Assembly: GCA_017553965.1 (NCBI GenBank)
Contig: JAFZJK010000102.1
Span: 1-6,871 of the forward strand
Origin: Lachnospiraceae bacterium
GTDB taxonomy: Bacteria > Bacillota_A > Clostridia > Lachnospirales > Lachnospiraceae
DNA length: 6,871 nt
Reading direction: 5' to 3'
The notes under the pieces were generated by a model that saw nothing but the letters and a program-made list of their open reading frames with translations, made no database searches and was not told where the DNA came from. Both the position numbers and the translations under genes were made by a program. Shown in pieces: positions 1-6,446 of this stretch. The stretch's first letter is position 1; the number at the start of each line of letters is the position of its first letter.

Positions 1-1875
1 GCATGAGTCAAGTCCCATCATCTTTCTGGGAGGAAGATTAAGGATGGCTGCGATGGTCTTTCCTACCAGGTCTTCGGGCTTATAGTATTCAGCGATACCT
101 GAGAGGATCTGTCTGTCGGTACCTGTGCCGTCATCAAGGGTAAACTGAAGGAGTTTCTTACTCTTCTTAACGTTTACACATGCCTTAACCTTTACTGCAC
201 GCATATCCATCTTTTCAAAGTTCTCAAAATCAACATAGTCGGTAAAGAGCGGCTCGATCTCAGCTGCTGCAGGACCGGCTTCTTTTTTCTTTATCTCGGC
301 TTCGATAGCAGCGAGTGCTTCAAGCTCTTTATTTAAGTCTATTCTCGGGAAGAGGTTGGCACCTGCGGTAACCTCTGCATCTGCCTTAAGACCGCCCCAT
401 GCTATATCGTCCCAGCTGTATTTATCGGAGCCTAACTGCTTCTGGATGGTAGCTACTGTGTCAGGCATGAAAGGTGTGAGCAGAAGAGTACAGTTCCTGA
501 TGGACTCAAGGAGGTTGTACATAACCTGAGCCAGACGGGGACGGTTGGCCTCATCCCTTGCAAGTACCCAGGGCTCATTTTCGTCGATATATTTGTTGGA
601 CATATCGATCACTCTGAATACTTCGGATACGGCATTCTGGAATCTGAAATGCTCCATGTGGTCTGCATATATATCCTTAAGTTCGGCTACTGCATTTATA
701 AGTGTGTCATCCTTTTCAGCGACTGCAAGTTTATCAGCAGGAAGCTTACCTTCGAAATACTTATTTACCATGGCGATCGTACGGCTTACGAGATTGCCAA
801 GGTTGTTGGCAAGATCGGTATTGATACGGTTGATCAGGAGCTCATTGGAGAAGTTGCCGTCACTTCCGAACGGGAACTCACGCATGAGATAGTATCTAAT
901 AGCATCCACTCCGTAACGCTCTGCCAGGATCATGGGATCCACTACGTTAACGGTGGTGTTTTCCTTACTCTTTGAGATCTTGCCGCCATCTATCAGAAGC
1001 CATCCGTGTCCGAATACCTTCTTCGGTAACGGAAGCTCTAAGCTCATGAGCATAGCGGGCCAGATGATGGAATGGAATCTTACGATCTCTTTTCCTACGA
1101 AATGTACATCGCAGGGCCAGAAGCGTTCGAAGTCGTTGTACTTCTCATTGCCGTAGCCGAGTGCGGTGATATAGTTGGTAAGAGCGTCAAGCCATACATA
1201 TACGACATGCTTGGGATCGAAGTCTACCGGGATACCCCATGAGAAAGAAGTACGTGATACACATAAATCCTCAAGTCCGGGATTGATAAAGTTGTTTACC
1301 ATCTCGTTTACACGGCTCTTAGGCTCTAAGAAGTCTGTATTAAGGAGCAGATCCTTGATCTTATCCTGATATTTGGAAAGCTTGAAGAAATATGCCTCTT
1401 CCTCAGCGTCCTTTACTTCACGGCCGCAGTCGGGACATTTTCCGTCTTTAAGCTGGCTCTCTGTCCAGAAGGACTCACAGGGTACGCAGTACTTTCCTTT
1501 ATAGGTTCCTTTATAGATATCACCCTTGTCGTACATCTTCTTACACATCTTCTGTACGGACTCGCAGTGGTAATCATCGGTTGTACGGATAAAACGGTCG
1601 TTTGATATATTCATGAGCTTCCAGAGGTCGAGTACTCCGCCGGGAGCTGTAACGATACGGTCTACGAACTCCTTGGGGGTGATGCCCATCTCTTTTGCTT
1701 TGGTCTCTATTTTCTGGCCATGCTCATCAGTGCCTGTAAGGAATATAACATCATACCCGCGCATTCGCTTATATCTTGCCATGACATCGGTAGCAACCGT
1801 GCAGTAAGTATGGCCGACATGAAGTCTGTTTGACGGATAGTAGATTGGTGTTGTGATGTAAAATGTTTCTTTCAT
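1..1875 (-). CDS. metG: methionyl-tRNA synthetase, 3' end cut off by the window
   Basis: This is cytosolic class I MetRS, which joins methionine to tRNA-Met using ATP. The minus-strand frame is open from the ATG at 1875-1873 to the window edge, 625 codons with no stop or frameshift. The N-terminus reads MKETFYITTPIYYPS and is followed by the HIGH-type signature HVGH (residues 19-22). A zinc knuckle has two CxxC pairs, C130/C133 and C147/C150. The KMSKS-type loop is KISKS (299-303). A helical anticodon-binding domain follows, then a C-terminal Trbp111-like OB-fold from about residue 545 that runs off the window. Bacillus-type MetRS is about 660 residues, so roughly 30-45 residues are probably missing. 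The start is supported by an AAGGA Shine-Dalgarno site about 7 nt upstream (plus-strand 1881-1888). The gene is transcribed divergently from the lipoprotein gene. The identification is secure; only the end is unseen. Confidence 0.97.
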   Translation of the reverse strand, partial: MKETFYITTPIYYPSNRLHVGHTYCTVATDVMARYKRMRGYDVIFLTGTDEHGQKIETKAKEMGITPKEFVDRIVTAPGGVLDLWKLMNISNDRFIRTTDDYHCESVQKMCKKMYDKGDIYKGTYKGKYCVPCESFWTESQLKDGKCPDCGREVKDAEEEAYFFKLSKYQDKIKDLLLNTDFLEPKSRVNEMVNNFINPGLEDLCVSRTSFSWGIPVDFDPKHVVYVWLDALTNYITALGYGNEKYNDFERFWPCDVHFVGKEIVRFHSIIWPAMLMSLELPLPKKVFGHGWLLIDGGKISKSKENTTVNVVDPMILAERYGVDAIRYYLMREFPFGSDGNFSNELLINRINTDLANNLGNLVSRTIAMVNKYFEGKLPADKLAVAEKDDTLINAVAELKDIYADHMEHFRFQNAVSEVFRVIDMSNKYIDENEPWVLARDEANRPRLAQVMYNLLESIRNCTLLLTPFMPDTVATIQKQLGSDKYSWDDIAWGGLKADAEVTAGANLFPRIDLNKELEALAAIEAEIKKKEAGPAAAEIEPLFTDYVDFENFEKMDMRAVKVKACVNVKKSKKLLQFTLDDGTGTDRQILSGIAEYYKPEDLVGKTIAAILNLPPRKMMGLDSC

Positions 1876-1913
1876 CAATGATTCCTTCTTTCCTGATTAA
1901 TTCCGGATCTTTA

Positions 1914-1929
1914 GTGCATATAAATGCAC
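1914..1929 (-). repeat. inverted repeat in the metG leader
   Basis: GTGCAT and ATGCAC form perfect 6-bp arms around a 4-nt AT-only centre. The repeat lies downstream of the predicted metG start point and upstream of the ribosome binding site. In the transcript it would form a small hairpin, possibly extended by a GGGUC/GAUCC pairing (one G-U) across flanking internal loops. It has no U-run, so it is not a terminator. It could be an operator, an mRNA-stability hairpin or chance. Confidence 0.45.
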
Positions 1930-1954
1930 ATTTTTTGACCCGTTACAAAATTAA

Positions 1955-1983
1955 AATATAACACAAGAGCATATCAAAGTCAA
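1955..1983 (-). promoter_or_regulatory. predicted sigma-A promoter for metG
   Basis: Read on the minus strand, a -35 box TTGACT (1983-1978) is followed by a 17-bp spacer and a -10 box TATATT (1960-1955). TGT lies immediately before the -10, giving an extended -10 (TGn). Transcription should begin near 1948, leaving a leader of about 70 nt before the metG ATG. This is a sequence match only; no transcript data are available. Confidence 0.75.
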
Positions 1984-2013
1984 GAAATAACGGGGATGGA
2001 TAACTTTTTGGAC

Positions 2014-2042
2014 TTGTAATAAACGACATATTGATATATAAT
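2014..2042 (+). promoter_or_regulatory. predicted sigma-A promoter for the lipoprotein operon
   Basis: A consensus -10 box TATAAT (2037-2042) lies 17 bp downstream of TTGTAA (2014-2019), which matches the -35 consensus at four of six positions. The expected start point is near 2049, giving a leader of about 65 nt. The -35 element is about 30 bp from the -35 element of the oppositely directed metG promoter, so the two are back to back. Confidence 0.7.
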
Positions 2043-2113
2043 CTCTTCTTGTAAATCATGAAGATATTAAAAACGTATAAATAAAACATTTAAGGAAAAG
2101 AAAGAAGAGAAAA

Positions 2114-3814
2114 ATGAAGAAGATAAAATTAGCATTATTATTTTGTATTTTGGTCATTGTATTTTGTGCATGCAGCAAAAACGAAGAAGGTGAACAGGAT
2201 AATACCGGAAGTACTCCGACGGAAGCAGTGACACCTACAGAAAGCGTTACCCCTACTTTAGAAGTTACACCTACAGCCGAGATCACCCCGAGTGCTGAGC
2301 CTACCGGGGAAGTAACGCCTACTCCTACCGAAGAGCCCACACCCACAGAGGATCCCGCTGTGACCGATATCAATACGTTGATGGCAGGTACGGAGCAGAT
2401 AGGAGTGACCGATAAGGTGCTCCTTAATGATGTACTGGTAACATATTATGATTACCTCACCGAATATATGAATGATTCGGAGTATGCGGATTTTGACCGG
2501 ACACGTTACGGACTGGCATTTATAGACGGAGATCAGATACCTGAGCTTTTGATAGCAGATAACGATAACCACGGTACAGGAGTAAAAGTTATATTTTACA
2601 ATAACGGTGAGCCTGTGGAAGTGGGACAGTTCGGAAGTGAAGGAGGATTCTCCTATATTAAGTATGAGAACCGTATCATAAGTTTTTATATGGGTTACGG
2701 CGCATATACCACCGACATATACCATATAGAACAGGATTTCTCAAGCAAGGCCGACTATGAGTTTTATGACTCGGATGAGGAAGCTTGCACTGTTAACGGT
2801 GAAGAAACGGAATATACCCGTTATGAAGAACTGCTCGATGAAGCAAGGGAAAGCAAACTTGGCAATAAGCGTTTACTGGTAGATTATGAAACGCTCATGA
2901 GATATTATCCTTATTCGAATGAAGAACTTGTTACATTCTCTCTTATAAGAATGTTCCAGGAGTTAAGAGAGGCTGAGTTTGAGAGCTTCCCTGTATACTT
3001 TAACGATGATCTTCGAAAGATAGAAGACAACTGGAGCCTCATAGAATCCAAGGCTGAGACGGCTGATGCAAGCTTTAAGTACGATGTGGTAAAGGATAAC
3101 GGTAATAAGGAAGGTTACAAGACATACTCAGAGGTGATCATATCCGAGTACTCAGGTGTCGGTATATGGTTATCCGCATATAAGAACGACGACAGCCTGG
3201 ATGCTCTGAACATCACGGAATACAATATGCCCATGGTATACTGTGAGTCAGAAGAAGACGATGCCAAGTACAGCTGGTACGCCAAGGCATTCCCGGAGGA
3301 TGAACAGTTTAACTGGGAGATGAAGCTCTACTACGATGAAAACTCCGATCACCTGATAATCAAGCTTGACCGTCCCGACTCTGAAGATGCAGTCACTCTT
3401 ACATATGAGAGACATTGGGAAGAGTACGAGGTCCATTCTTTGGAGGTTGAGCTTACCAGAAGAGAAGACTATGACTCGACCAGAGGAAAGGCATTTGAAG
3501 CAAAGGAATACTTAATAGTTTCCGCTGATGATACTGAGCTGATAAAAGAATACGGTCTCCCCGAGGACTTGGATGGCTATGATTATGAAATAGTATATCC
3601 GGATAAGGATACTTTTATAATCTATGTGGATGAATATACAAGCATATCCATCGTAAGTTTCGAAGACGGTTACCATATGGAAGAGATAAGTACCGAGGAT
3701 TTCTGTAACCGTGAGTACTTCGGCACATATGAGGTAAGCTTTGAGGATTATAATCCAGACGGTGATTATAACGGTATGATGGCGGTTTCAGTCACTGAAA
3801 AGTATACAGGCTGA
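2114..3814 (+). CDS. uncharacterised secreted lipoprotein with a Thr/Pro linker
   Basis: I do not recognise a named family. The 566-residue product begins with a lipoprotein signal peptide: basic MKKIK, a hydrophobic stretch at about 6-19, and a lipobox-like FCAC ending at Cys20, the likely lipidated residue. A tract of TPT-x-x-V type repeats (residues 34-81) follows and probably spaces the folded part from the membrane. The rest is an acidic soluble ectodomain with no further membrane segment. Residues 138-146 (DGDQIPELL) match the DGDxxPEL pattern seen in many Clostridia surface lipoproteins, possibly a Ca-binding-like loop. No catalytic motif stands out. The ATG at 2114 has purine-rich AAGGA/GAAGAGA upstream and directly precedes the signal peptide. 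The gene is first of a probable three-gene transcript, 30 nt before the phosphoesterase gene. Surface localisation is well supported; function is unknown. Confidence 0.85.
   Translation: MKKIKLALLFCILVIVFCACSKNEEGEQDNTGSTPTEAVTPTESVTPTLEVTPTAEITPSAEPTGEVTPTPTEEPTPTEDPAVTDINTLMAGTEQIGVTDKVLLNDVLVTYYDYLTEYMNDSEYADFDRTRYGLAFIDGDQIPELLIADNDNHGTGVKVIFYNNGEPVEVGQFGSEGGFSYIKYENRIISFYMGYGAYTTDIYHIEQDFSSKADYEFYDSDEEACTVNGEETEYTRYEELLDEARESKLGNKRLLVDYETLMRYYPYSNEELVTFSLIRMFQELREAEFESFPVYFNDDLRKIEDNWSLIESKAETADASFKYDVVKDNGNKEGYKTYSEVIISEYSGVGIWLSAYKNDDSLDALNITEYNMPMVYCESEEDDAKYSWYAKAFPEDEQFNWEMKLYYDENSDHLIIKLDRPDSEDAVTLTYERHWEEYEVHSLEVELTRREDYDSTRGKAFEAKEYLIVSADDTELIKEYGLPEDLDGYDYEIVYPDKDTFIIYVDEYTSISIVSFEDGYHMEEISTEDFCNREYFGTYEVSFEDYNPDGDYNGMMAVSVTEKYTG
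2213..2356 (+). repeat. degenerate Thr-Pro repeat tract in the lipoprotein
   Basis: This stretch encodes residues 34-81 as a roughly six-residue period, TPTEAV, TPTESV, TPTLEV, TPTAEI, with looser copies after that ending in TPTEDP. The coding repeats are imperfect at DNA level because synonymous codons differ. This suggests an older repeat kept for protein flexibility rather than a fresh tandem duplication. Such linkers usually act as wall-spanning stalks. Confidence 0.8.
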
Positions 3815-3844
3815 TCAGCACTAAAGGATAGCAAGGTAAAAGAT

Positions 3845-4387
3845 ATGAAAATACTTATAGCATCGGATATACACGGCTCTGCAAAATATTGCAGACTGCT
3901 TTTGGAAGCTTTTAAAAGGGAAAAAGCCGACAGACTGATATTGCTCGGCGATATCCTGTATCACGGCCCGAGAAACGATCTGCCTGAGGAGTATGCACCG
4001 AAGAGTGTGATAGAGCAGCTTAATGCATACAAAAATGTGATATATGCGGTAAGAGGCAATTGCGAGGCCGAGGTGGACCAGATGGTACTCGCCTTCCCCG
4101 TTATGGCCGACTATATGCTCCTTCCTTTGGAAAAGAAGATGATATATGCCACTCACGGGCACATTTACAATAAGGAAAATCTGCCTCCCATGAATAAGGG
4201 TGACATACTTTTGTGCGGACATACCCATGTTATGGCATGTGAGGAAGGGCAGGACTTTGTATATATGAATCCCGGTTCTGTATCGATCCCCAAGGAGAAT
4301 TCTCCGAGAGGTTATATCGAGCTTTCTAACGGGAAGTTTACCTTTAAGTCACTGGACGGTGATGTAATTAAAGTATTTGAGGCGTAA
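3845..4387 (+). CDS. yfcE: YfcE/MJ0936-type metallophosphoesterase
   Basis: The 180-residue protein matches the calcineurin-like YfcE family in length (E. coli YfcE is about 184) and in every metal-site motif. These are D8-x-H10 in SDIHGS, D36 in LGDILYHGPRN, N72 in VRGNCE, H104 in ATHGH, and H126-x-H128 in CGHTH, followed by MNPGSVSIPK. Family members are two-metal, usually Mn-dependent, cytosolic phosphodiesterases active on model substrates; the natural substrate is generally unknown. The ATG is preceded by AAGG (3833-3836) with an 8-nt spacer. The gene lies 30 nt after the lipoprotein gene and 8 nt before the HAD gene, so co-transcription is likely. The family call is firm; the physiological role is not. 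Confidence 0.93.
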   Translation: MKILIASDIHGSAKYCRLLLEAFKREKADRLILLGDILYHGPRNDLPEEYAPKSVIEQLNAYKNVIYAVRGNCEAEVDQMVLAFPVMADYMLLPLEKKMIYATHGHIYNKENLPPMNKGDILLCGHTHVMACEEGQDFVYMNPGSVSIPKENSPRGYIELSNGKFTFKSLDGDVIKVFEA

Positions 4388-4391
4388 GGAG
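4386..4391 (+). promoter_or_regulatory. ribosome binding site overlapping the yfcE stop codon
   Basis: AAGGAG shares its first two bases with the TAA that ends yfcE and lies 4 nt before the ATG of the HAD gene. This overlap points to translational coupling between the two phosphatase genes. The spacing is a little short but workable. Confidence 0.7.
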
Positions 4392-4395
4392 TACT

Positions 4396-5007
4396 ATGAT
4401 CAGAAATATCATATTTGATATAGGGAATGTCCTTTCCGCATTCAGGTGGGAAGGATTCTTAAAGGATAAGGGTTTTAGCGACGAGATGATCGAGCGTATC
4501 GGAAACGCTTCAGTACGGACCGATGCATGGTATGAGTTTGATAAGGGCGTACTTACAGATGAAGCGGTCATCGAGCTTTTTATCAAAAACGATCCGGATA
4601 TAGCGGACGAGATGCATAAGGCGTTTGACCATGTTGAGGGGATGGTGGAGCTGTACCCTTATACAATGGACTGGATCAACGGCTATAAGGAAGCCGGGTA
4701 TAAGGTATACTTCCTTTCCAACTTCTCCTATAAGGCTGAGACACAGTGCCCTAAGTCATTGTCATTTATACCGATGATGGACGGAGGCATCCTTTCCTAT
4801 AAAGTTAAGATGACAAAGCCCGATCCTAAGATTTATGAGCTTTTGCTGTCCACATACGGTCTAAAGGCGGAAGAGTGCATATTTATAGACGATACGTTAA
4901 GAAACGTGGAGGCTGCGGAAAGAGCAGGGATACACGGAGTAAGATTCATAAGCTACGCACAGGCGGCAGCAGAGGTAAATAAGTTTATTGCGGCATATAA
5001 TGAGTGA
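4396..5007 (+). CDS. HAD-superfamily hydrolase, subfamily IA (YihX-like)
   Basis: This 203-residue protein is probably a cytosolic phosphatase. The HAD motifs appear in order: motif I FDIGNVL with nucleophile D8, a helical cap region at about 14-85, motif II FLSNFS with S108, motif III K141 in TKPDPKIY, and motif IV FIDDTLRNVEAA with D165/D166. Motif I has Gly at the position of the usual second Asp (D-x-G-N rather than D-x-D-G). This is typical of the YihX and epoxide-hydrolase-N-like branch, where E. coli YihX acts on glucose-1-phosphate. The substrate cannot be read from sequence, so no symbol is given. The gene is tightly linked to yfcE. It ends only 12 nt before the -35 box of the pheST promoter, with no terminator between. 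Confidence 0.9.
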   Translation: MIRNIIFDIGNVLSAFRWEGFLKDKGFSDEMIERIGNASVRTDAWYEFDKGVLTDEAVIELFIKNDPDIADEMHKAFDHVEGMVELYPYTMDWINGYKEAGYKVYFLSNFSYKAETQCPKSLSFIPMMDGGILSYKVKMTKPDPKIYELLLSTYGLKAEECIFIDDTLRNVEAAERAGIHGVRFISYAQAAAEVNKFIAAYNE

Positions 5008-5019
5008 TAAAAAATGTTC

Positions 5020-5048
5020 TTGACAAAAGGATATGATAAGTGTAATAT
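5020..5048 (+). promoter_or_regulatory. predicted sigma-A promoter for pheST
   Basis: A perfect -35 box TTGACA (5020-5025) is followed by a 17-bp spacer and TAATAT (5043-5048), a four-of-six match to the -10 consensus. Initiation is expected near 5055, just upstream of the T-box stem I, which fits normal T-box architecture. Confidence 0.75.
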
Positions 5049-5244
5049 TTGATTTAAGTTTTTTGGCGATGAAGATGTGTAAGTAGTTTTTGGTCATCCT
5101 CTTTCAGAGAGCCGGGTAAGGTGAAAGCCGGCAGAGGCCCATAAGACGAATTTCAGCATCGGAGCTTCCGGCGAAGAAGATAAGCGGATGTGTGCTGCGC
5201 ATTAAGCAGATATGAGAGTAGTATGTCCTTATGACAGACTGAAT

Positions 5245-5285
5245 ATGGGTGGTACCGCGGGTATTAAAAAGATTTCTCGTCCCAT
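5245..5285 (+). promoter_or_regulatory. T-box antiterminator
   Basis: ATGGG (5245-5249) can pair with CCCAT (5281-5285), enclosing the T-box core and its TGGT bulge. The CCCAT strand is also part of the left arm of the terminator, so the two folds exclude each other. By the established T-box mechanism, uncharged tRNA-Phe pairing its NCCA end with the bulge would stabilise this form and allow pheST transcription. Confidence 0.85.
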
Positions 5286-5313
5286 GATGTGTTTCACATC
5301 ATGGGACTTTTTT
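5279..5313 (+). terminator. intrinsic terminator of the pheST leader
   Basis: GTCCCATGATGTG (5279-5291) and CACATCATGGGAC (5295-5307) form a perfect 13-bp stem around a TTT loop, followed directly by six T residues (5308-5313). It is the default, charged-tRNA fold of the T-box. It may also stop readthrough from the upstream HAD gene, after which no separate terminator was found. Confidence 0.95.
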
Positions 5314-5335
5314 GTTCCGGCGGGGAATAGTATTA

Positions 5336-5353
5336 ATTAAAGAGAACTTTAAT
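5336..5353 (+). repeat. AT-rich inverted repeat before the pheS ribosome binding site
   Basis: ATTAAAG and CTTTAAT form 7-bp arms around an AGAA loop, ending 3 nt before the AAAGGTGG Shine-Dalgarno sequence. The stem is weak. It may slightly influence ribosome access or simply reflect AT-rich leader sequence. Confidence 0.35.
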
Positions 5354-5356
5354 AAG

Positions 5357-5364
5357 AAAGGTGG
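5357..5364 (+). promoter_or_regulatory. pheS ribosome binding site that decides the start
   Basis: AAAGGTGG lies 8 nt before the ATG at 5373. Its GTG (5361-5363) is in frame with pheS and could be mistaken for a start codon, but it belongs to the Shine-Dalgarno site. Confidence 0.85.
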
Positions 5365-5372
5365 AAAATAGA

Positions 5373-6416
5373 ATGCAGGATTTAAACGAATTGAAAGTCA
5401 GTATCAATGCGATCAAGGACGAGATCGTAAACGGCGTAAAAGAACTTGGCAGCTCCAAGGCTTTATACGAGTTTAAGAAAACATTCCTTGACTCTAAGGC
5501 AGGAAAGATCAGTGCTCTTATGAAGGAGATGAAAAATATCCCCAATGAGCTTAAAGCTGAATTCGGTAAGAATGTTAATGAGCTTAAAACATGGGCAGGC
5601 GAGAAGTTTGACCAACTTGATACAGAATTAAAAGAGGCAGAGGCAAAAGCACGCTATGCCAATGAAAAGATAGATATCACCATGCCGGCAGTAAAATGTA
5701 AATGCGGCAGACTTCACCCTGTAACCCAGGTCAGAAACCAGCTGATCGACGTATTTGGTTCCATGGGCTTTGAAGTATATGATAACTTCGAGATTGAAAA
5801 TGAATATTATAACCTTACCGCACTTAATATCCCTCAGGATCATCCCGCAAGAGATATGCAGGATACCTTCTATCTTTCTCCTGAGTATCTGCTTATATCA
5901 CAGACCAGTGCGGCACAGATACATGTTATGGAGAACAAGAAGCCTCCGCTTAAGATATTATCACCCGGTAAGGTATTCCGTTCGGATGATGATGCTACAC
6001 ATTCACCTATGTTCACCCAGATGGAAGGTCTGGTAGTTGATAAGGGCATCACTCTTTGCGACCTTAAGGGTATGCTTGATCTTTTGGTTAAGAAGATATT
6101 CGGTGAAGGTACTACTACAAGACTTCGTCCTTCTTACTTCCCGTTCACCGAACCCAGTGTAGAAGTAGATGTAAGCTGTTTCGAATGCGGCGGCAAGGGC
6201 TGCAGGCTCTGCAAGGGTACAGGCTGGATAGAGGTGCTCGGCGCAGGTATCGTAAACAAGAAGGTTCTTGAAAACTGCGGTATCGATTCCGAGGAATACA
6301 GCGGACTTGCATTCGGTGTAGGTATCGAGAGACTTGCTATGCTTAAGTACGGCATCAATAACATTAAGCTGTTATATGAGTCGGACCTTAGAGTGTTAGA
6401 GCAGTTGGATGATTAA
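5373..6416 (+). CDS. pheS: phenylalanyl-tRNA synthetase alpha subunit
   Basis: This is the catalytic subunit of the cytosolic alpha2-beta2 PheRS, which charges tRNA-Phe. From the ATG at 5373 it has 347 residues, close to Bacillus PheS (about 344), and begins [10 protein letters not shown]. An N-terminal coiled-coil arm (about 1-100) contacts tRNA. The class II core follows. Motif 2 reads [16 protein letters not shown] with R203, then [27 protein letters not shown] leads into a four-Cys knuckle (C269, C272, C277, C280; [17 protein letters not shown]), as in Gram-positive PheS. Motif 3 is FGVGIER (314-320), preceded by A313, the Phe-pocket alanine position. The gene is 30 nt upstream of pheT in the same operon and is controlled by the T-box leader. 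Nothing is missing or frameshifted. Confidence 0.97.
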   Translation: MQDLNELKVSINAIKDEIVNGVKELGSSKALYEFKKTFLDSKAGKISALMKEMKNIPNELKAEFGKNVNELKTWAGEKFDQLDTELKEAEAKARYANEKIDITMPAVKCKCGRLHPVTQVRNQLIDVFGSMGFEVYDNFEIENEYYNLTALNIPQDHPARDMQDTFYLSPEYLLISQTSAAQIHVMENKKPPLKILSPGKVFRSDDDATHSPMFTQMEGLVVDKGITLCDLKGMLDLLVKKIFGEGTTTRLRPSYFPFTEPSVEVDVSCFECGGKGCRLCKGTGWIEVLGAGIVNKKVLENCGIDSEEYSGLAFGVGIERLAMLKYGINNIKLLYESDLRVLEQLDD

Positions 6417-6446
6417 TGTCGAATGTTGCGAAAGGAGGAATAAAAA

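Larger units (their letters stand above)
5055..5313 (+). ncRNA. T-box riboswitch, Phe (UUC) specifier, pheST leader
   Basis: This leader senses uncharged tRNA-Phe and controls transcription of pheST. Stem I is recognisable. CCUCU (5098-5102) pairs with AGAGG (5133-5137), and GCCGG (5111-5115) pairs with CCGGC (5128-5132), around the AGAGAG bulge region. A lower helix pairs GAUGU (5074-5078) with GCAUC (5156-5160). Between them the specifier loop reads GAAT-TTC-A, placing a UUC Phe codon at 5152-5154. A small UGUC/GACA hairpin (5224-5236) fits stem III. The conserved T-box GGGTGGTACCGCGG (5247-5260) follows, then the terminator. The bulge TGGT (5250-5253) is complementary to ACCA, as expected for tRNA-Phe with discriminator A73. 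Stem II was not resolved, and the 5' boundary is taken from the predicted start point. Confidence 0.95.

Noticed and set aside
545..975. Overlapping plus-strand open frames across metG
   Set aside because: They are shadows on the opposite strand of a continuous, motif-complete metG frame and have no ribosome binding site or recognisable protein features.
2008..2013. TTGGAC as the -35 box of the lipoprotein promoter
   Set aside because: It is closer to consensus than TTGTAA but would need a 23-bp spacer to TATAAT; the TTGTAA choice gives the normal 17 bp.
2213..2356. Repeat tract as a CRISPR-like or satellite array
   Set aside because: There are no constant repeats with unique spacers; the period is six codons and follows the Thr-Pro-Thr protein pattern.
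2056..2373. Minus-strand open frame rich in Val-Gly-Val repeats
   Set aside because: It is the antisense reading of the lipoprotein signal and Thr-Pro repeat codons; its repeat pattern is fully explained by the plus-strand gene.
5628..6364. Minus-strand and off-frame open frames within pheS
   Set aside because: They lie wholly inside the clearly identified pheS gene and encode low-complexity products with no domain.
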